Positions 32,767-35,744 of a DNA stretch of 35,744 nt are shown one piece after another. The notes beneath the pieces are model-generated. The model made no database searches. It was given only the letters and a program-made list of their open reading frames with translations, and was not told where the DNA came from. The stretch comes from Acidobacteriota bacterium (GTDB lineage Bacteria > Acidobacteriota > UBA4820 > DSQY01): assembly GCA_040752915.1 (NCBI GenBank), contig JBFMHB010000033.1:1-35744 (forward strand), given 5' to 3'. Each line of letters starts with the position of its first letter. Within the stretch, counting starts at the first letter, position 1. The translations under genes and the position numbers were made by a program.

Positions 32767-33311
32767 TCAGCGGAGCCGGAGGTAGTTCTGCCAGATGGCG
32801 GGGCGATCGAGCAGGTCGGCGAGTTCGCGGAGCCTGGGCTCGAGGTAGGCGGTGTCGAGGGAGCCGCGCCGGACGGCGAGGACCCCGCGCAGGTCTTCGA
32901 GGTACTTGGGCCGCTCGGAAAGGGCCTTGTGCAGGATGAGATCCTCGGCCGAACAGAACCGGACGGGCCTGCCGGCCACCTCCTTCTGGACTGCCCGATC
33001 GATGGCCGTCCGCTCGTAGGGCAGGAGGGCGAAGAGCACGTCGGCGCGGACGCCGTCCACGTCGAGCGGCAACACACGGGTCTGTCGGAGGAAGCCCAGC
33101 GGGTCGGGCACCAGGGGACGAAATCGGGCGCACAGCCCATCCACGACCTCATTCAGCCTGGGTTCATCGACCCAGACGGTGACACCCACGTCCAGGGTCG
33201 CTCGCGGAACGCCCCAACGGGCCACCGCAATGCCTCCGATGACCTGTAAGGAACCCCGGCCGCCGTCAGCGCGTCGTGGACCTTTACAAGGGCCCCCTCG
33301 AGGGCGCTCAA
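32767..33311 (-). pseudogene. Nucleotidyltransferase (AbiEii-like), frameshifted
   Basis: A minus-strand reading frame of about 180 residues that resembles AbiEii/NTase-fold proteins. The start is probably TTG 33311, overlapping the stop of the upstream small gene (TTGA). The N-terminus (LSALEGALVKVHDALTAAGVPY) is in one frame. The continuation (VIGGIAVARWGVPRATLDVGV and onwards to DLLDRPAIWQNYLRLR) is in another, so a base has been lost near 33243-33248. The catalytic pair, usually DxD, reads Asp-Val-Gly here, so the second Asp is missing as well. ADVLFALLP fits the third acidic site. Two independent lesions suggest real decay, though the frameshift alone could be a sequencing error. Confidence 0.7.
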
Positions 33312-33547
33312 GGTTCCCCATCCAGCACGGCCAAGGCGGCGTGCAGAATGGCCACGCCTTCGTAGTCGGAGGGGCGGCGGGGGCCGGGAGGGGCGGGATC
33401 CAGAAGTCTGAACAGGGCGTCGAGATCGGAGAGGACATTCTCCCGCGCCGGGGCGGGGGGCTGCTCGCGCTCCCAGGCGGCGAACCGCTCCAGCGCGCGG
33501 CGCCGGGCCTCGAGGCCCTCTCGGCTGAAGAGCCCGGACGGTTCCAT
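33308..33547 (-). CDS. Small protein upstream of the nucleotidyltransferase
   Basis: A 79-aa acidic helical protein with no domain I recognise. ATG 33547 (MEPSGLFSREGLEARRRALERF) has GGAGG 6 nt upstream on the minus strand, better than the in-frame ATG 18 nt before. Its TGA overlaps the TTG start of the nucleotidyltransferase, so the two were co-translated. The pairing resembles a two-gene toxin-antitoxin or defence module, but no antitoxin motif is visible, so that is only an idea. Confidence 0.6.
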   Translation of the reverse strand: MEPSGLFSREGLEARRRALERFAAWEREQPPAPARENVLSDLDALFRLLDPAPPGPRRPSDYEGVAILHAALAVLDGEP

Positions 33548-34058
33548 GAAATCCTCCAATCCCATTGTAATTCAGCACTTTGGCCTCGGCAAGGCGGGCC
33601 GGGGACCCACATCCCGCGATGGGAAAGGAGAAGGTCTCCGAAGGTCGATACGGAAGTCCGGTTCCGTGAGCGACGGTCGTTTCCCACGAAAGGATTTGGG
33701 TGGCCTCCGAGCCCGGCTCCAAGCCGGGCGAGGAAGCCCCTAGGGTGAGGTGGGGCACCGGCGGGCTCTGCCCGCGGGGCGGGGAGGGGCCGGCCCTCCC
33801 CGTCCAAGAGACAAAGCCTTCCCTCCATGAACCCGAAAACCGTCCAAAACCACCCGTGTTTCAATCGCGGAATTTGGGGGAGAGGGAGGGGGATGCAGGG
33901 TCGGTCCGGGTTGGGTCCAGCCCGGCACCCGGATGTGGCCTCCCCTACGGACGCCGTCCTTGGGCGCGTCTATCTCCCAGCCCCTTGACAGGGCGGTGGG
34001 GGGGGGGGGGGTATCTTTGGTGCACGGTGTTTGCGAAACGCGAAAGAGGAGGGGGAGA
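33548..34058. other. Intergenic region with hairpins and a poly-G promoter
   Basis: About 510 bp with no gene I can support; the open frames across it are low-complexity Pro/Arg/Gly products. It holds a perfect 8-bp hairpin (GCCCGGCT 33711-33718 with 33722-33729), a second one (GGGGAGGG 33781-33788 with 33794-33801), and the poly-G promoter at its right end. Base composition becomes less G+C-rich from here to the window end. Confidence 0.6.
33985..34017 (+). promoter_or_regulatory. Promoter with a G14 tract in the spacer (candidate phase-variable)
   Basis: A perfect -35 TTGACA (33985-33990), then 7 nt and fourteen G (33998-34011), then TATCTT (34012-34017, 4 of 6 of the -10 consensus). The spacer is 21 nt as sequenced; ten G would give the optimal 17. 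The ATG of the secreted-protein gene lies 41 nt after the -10. Confidence 0.65.
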
Positions 34059-35069
34059 ATGAGGCTAAGTTTTCTGCGTGGTTTGAGAATGGGAGGGGCG
34101 GTTGGATTGGCTATTTGGATTTGCACGGCGGGGCAAGCCCAGAACCTGCCGACCGAACCGCTTCCGACGCCGCTCACGCCCTGGATTTGCACCGAGCCCA
34201 CCATTCCCAACTATACCAAATGCGCGGGCCATCCGGAGGTGGAACTCTTGACCTACGATTTCTACACGGGATGTTACGACATCCAAGACGGGCACTCCTT
34301 AAATTGTCAGAACACCTGGATCGAGTACTTCTCGACCGAGGGGGTGGCGCCTGAGATGATGGACTACTGGACGGGAGCCCACCTTCACTCGAGGATGGAA
34401 GGAAACCCCGTGAATAACCTGGGCGGCCTGCGGCTGGATTTCATGGATCGCCCGGCCCTGGCCACGGGGGAATGGGAGACGGAGTCGAGGACGCACTCCG
34501 GGGTTGTGCGGATCCCGGAGGTCTCGGGAGTGGTCCGCACGTTCATCTACTGGGTGGTACCGCGGGGGTATGTGTGCGTACCCGACGAGGTCTGGGAGCG
34601 GGATCCAGCGGATCGGACATGCCGCTCCTGCATGGGCACGCTTCTCGTGGAGGCGCACGTGGAGGGCCTGGAAGCCCTTCCATCAAGCGAATACTACGAT
34701 ACCGCCTCCGACCCGAAAGGCCATACGGCCGGCCAGCAATATTACGGCACGCCGCAGATGATCCGGGCGCTCACGGAGCTGGCCAAGCAGTATCGGGAAT
34801 GGTATGAAAAGGAAAATGGCAAGCTGGTCAAGGTCTCCTACAACGATCTCAGCCTCGTGTACGGCGGCATTTACGACATCGATGAGAACCGTCGCTGGGA
34901 TTGCCACCATTCCTTGCACCGGGTGGGCAATTCGGTGGATGTGAATACAACAGATCGCCCGTGGATGATAAAGACAAAAATGGATGAACTGGCAAAACAG
35001 CTTAATCTCAGCCAGTGCCACAAGAGTGGCACCAAGATCCACTACGAGCTTAATCCCTGCAATTGTTAA
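34059..35069 (+). CDS. Secreted protein with a metallopeptidase-like (LAS/M15-type) C-terminus
   Basis: A 336-aa exported protein. ATG 34059 follows AGAGGAGGGGGAG; the frame is open upstream but not coding. The signal peptide ends near AGQAQ (about 27). The middle part has many Cys and Trp/Tyr residues. The end carries LVYGGIYDIDENRRW and then HSLHRVGNSVDVN, with His287 and Asp294, and KIHYEL with His328. The HxxxxxxD...H pattern matches the zinc ligands of LAS peptidases (D-Ala-D-Ala carboxypeptidase, VanX, Hedgehog). Zinc binding and peptidase activity are inferred only; a non-catalytic binding role is possible. The next gene lies 11 nt downstream. Confidence 0.7.
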   Translation: MRLSFLRGLRMGGAVGLAIWICTAGQAQNLPTEPLPTPLTPWICTEPTIPNYTKCAGHPEVELLTYDFYTGCYDIQDGHSLNCQNTWIEYFSTEGVAPEMMDYWTGAHLHSRMEGNPVNNLGGLRLDFMDRPALATGEWETESRTHSGVVRIPEVSGVVRTFIYWVVPRGYVCVPDEVWERDPADRTCRSCMGTLLVEAHVEGLEALPSSEYYDTASDPKGHTAGQQYYGTPQMIRALTELAKQYREWYEKENGKLVKVSYNDLSLVYGGIYDIDENRRWDCHHSLHRVGNSVDVNTTDRPWMIKTKMDELAKQLNLSQCHKSGTKIHYELNPCNC

Positions 35070-35080
35070 TGAGGGGAAAG

Positions 35081-35744
35081 ATGAAGAGCAAATCGAAAGT
35101 GGTCTTTTTCGTGATCTTACTCTTCCAGGTGGCCAGTGGCGCGCAGAATGCTCCCCCTCTTCCCACCTTCGAAAGGCTTACGGTCCGTGGTTCCTGCACG
35201 GCCCTTGCCGGAGGGCTGTACAGACTTGAGTACCTTGTGACGAATCCGGCGGAAAACACCGTCGGTTTGTGGACGGTTGAATTGTCATTGGGGGGCGAGT
35301 TCGAGACGCTCTCTGACCCGTATGGGCCGCCTGGTTGGTCATGGACAAAATGGAGTCGGCAATACAATCCAGACCCGGTAGATAGCCCGGAAAAGCCGAG
35401 CTTTTCATGGAATATAACAGACTCGCAAATCGGAATGCACCCCGGCGATTTGATCCCGCCCATGGGCTTTTCCATCTCGGCTCCGCCCAGCATCCGCGAG
35501 GTTTGGATTAAGCCTTGGCTCGATCCTTGGTTCGAGGCGTACTTCGAGGCAACGGGCGAGGATGAGTTCCCAGGCTCTGTAGCGCTGGAACGCAGTTACA
35601 TCCGCAAGATCCCCACGCTGGCGCCCCTGCCCGTTCCCCCCGGGACCTTCGAACACTGGGACGTGTTTCTGTCGGACGTTGCGAAGGCGGGGGAATTGGG
35701 GTGGGTGTCGGATGCCGGGCTCCTTGCGGGGATCCGGGAAAACC
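35081..35744 (+). CDS. Secreted protein of unknown function (partial)
   Basis: An open frame from ATG 35081 to the window edge, 221 codons without a stop, preceded by GAGGGGAAAG. The signal peptide is MKSKSKVVFFVILLFQVASGA. The start of the mature part (GLYRLEYLVTNPAENTVGLWTVEL) looks like one beta sandwich; a Trp-rich middle follows (GWSWTKWSRQYNPDPVDSPE). The last residues before the edge (VFLSDVAKAGELGWVSDAGLLAGI) resemble a C-terminal helical FIMAH-like segment. The gene is 11 nt after the peptidase-like gene, so both are probably controlled by the poly-G promoter. Function unknown. Confidence 0.75.
   Translation, partial: MKSKSKVVFFVILLFQVASGAQNAPPLPTFERLTVRGSCTALAGGLYRLEYLVTNPAENTVGLWTVELSLGGEFETLSDPYGPPGWSWTKWSRQYNPDPVDSPEKPSFSWNITDSQIGMHPGDLIPPMGFSISAPPSIREVWIKPWLDPWFEAYFEATGEDEFPGSVALERSYIRKIPTLAPLPVPPGTFEHWDVFLSDVAKAGELGWVSDAGLLAGIREN

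Noticed and set aside
33740-34210. Long minus-strand open frame of about 156 codons
   Set aside because: The composition is Pro/Arg/Gly-rich and there is no ribosome-binding site. It crosses the terminator-like hairpin and the poly-G promoter, and runs antisense to the start of the secreted-protein gene.

Overview
The window is a high-G+C chromosomal segment from a diderm (Gram-negative-type) bacterium. LolA, Lgt and LspA, a predicted outer-membrane DUF5916 protein, CarD, an MglA-like GTPase and several secreted proteins all fit this. The gene set resembles Acidobacteriota (Holophagae-like), but no marker in the window fixes the phylum, so that placement is a low-confidence inference. No rRNA, tRNA, CRISPR array, transposase or prophage gene was seen.

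Layout. 1-420: the end of atpB, then atpE, closed by a strong hairpin. 434-7071: aroB, a SpoU-type rRNA methyltransferase, a long human-type guaA, a Cys-cluster protein and a DUF5916 protein. 7154-8827 (minus): an orphan pstS and carD. 8904-11288: a secreted unknown and a LolA-like protein, convergent with folE. 11564-11827: an FmdB-type zinc ribbon with a near-consensus promoter. 12108-19088: one compact cluster, ileS-lspA-lgt-rluD-DUF2520-MglA-like GTPase, ending against a MerR gene. 19731-24604: a secreted unknown, rsmI, a DHH phosphoesterase, a K+ channel with an RCK domain and a thiolase. 24605-25262: a gene-free block full of repeats. 25263-29937: cutA (minus), glnE (plus) and pgi (minus). 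30067-32676: an archaeal-type HMG-CoA synthase/thiolase/DUF35 operon. 32767-33547 (minus): a decayed nucleotidyltransferase with a small partner. 34059-end: two secreted-protein genes behind a promoter whose spacer contains 14 consecutive G.

How the genes work together. lspA, lgt and lolA handle lipoprotein maturation and transport. The 30067-32676 operon should make HMG-CoA from acetyl-CoA by a substrate-channelling complex, presumably for mevalonate-type isoprenoid synthesis. Most other genes are housekeeping: translation and rRNA modification, purine, folate and shikimate synthesis, and nitrogen control.

Most notable points. (1) A candidate phase-variable promoter: TTGACA, 7 nt, G14, TATCTT at 33985-34017, driving secreted proteins. 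(2) The archaeal-type HMG-CoA module. (3) A GMP synthase with the extra domain of the animal enzyme. (4) A repeat block in which the last 31 bases of the thiolase gene recur 224 bp downstream, followed by a stop codon and a terminator hairpin. (5) Four genes whose -10 box lies only 6-7 nt before the ATG, suggesting leaderless mRNAs. (6) A nucleotidyltransferase broken by a frameshift that has also lost a catalytic Asp. All calls come from reading the sequence; no database search was run.
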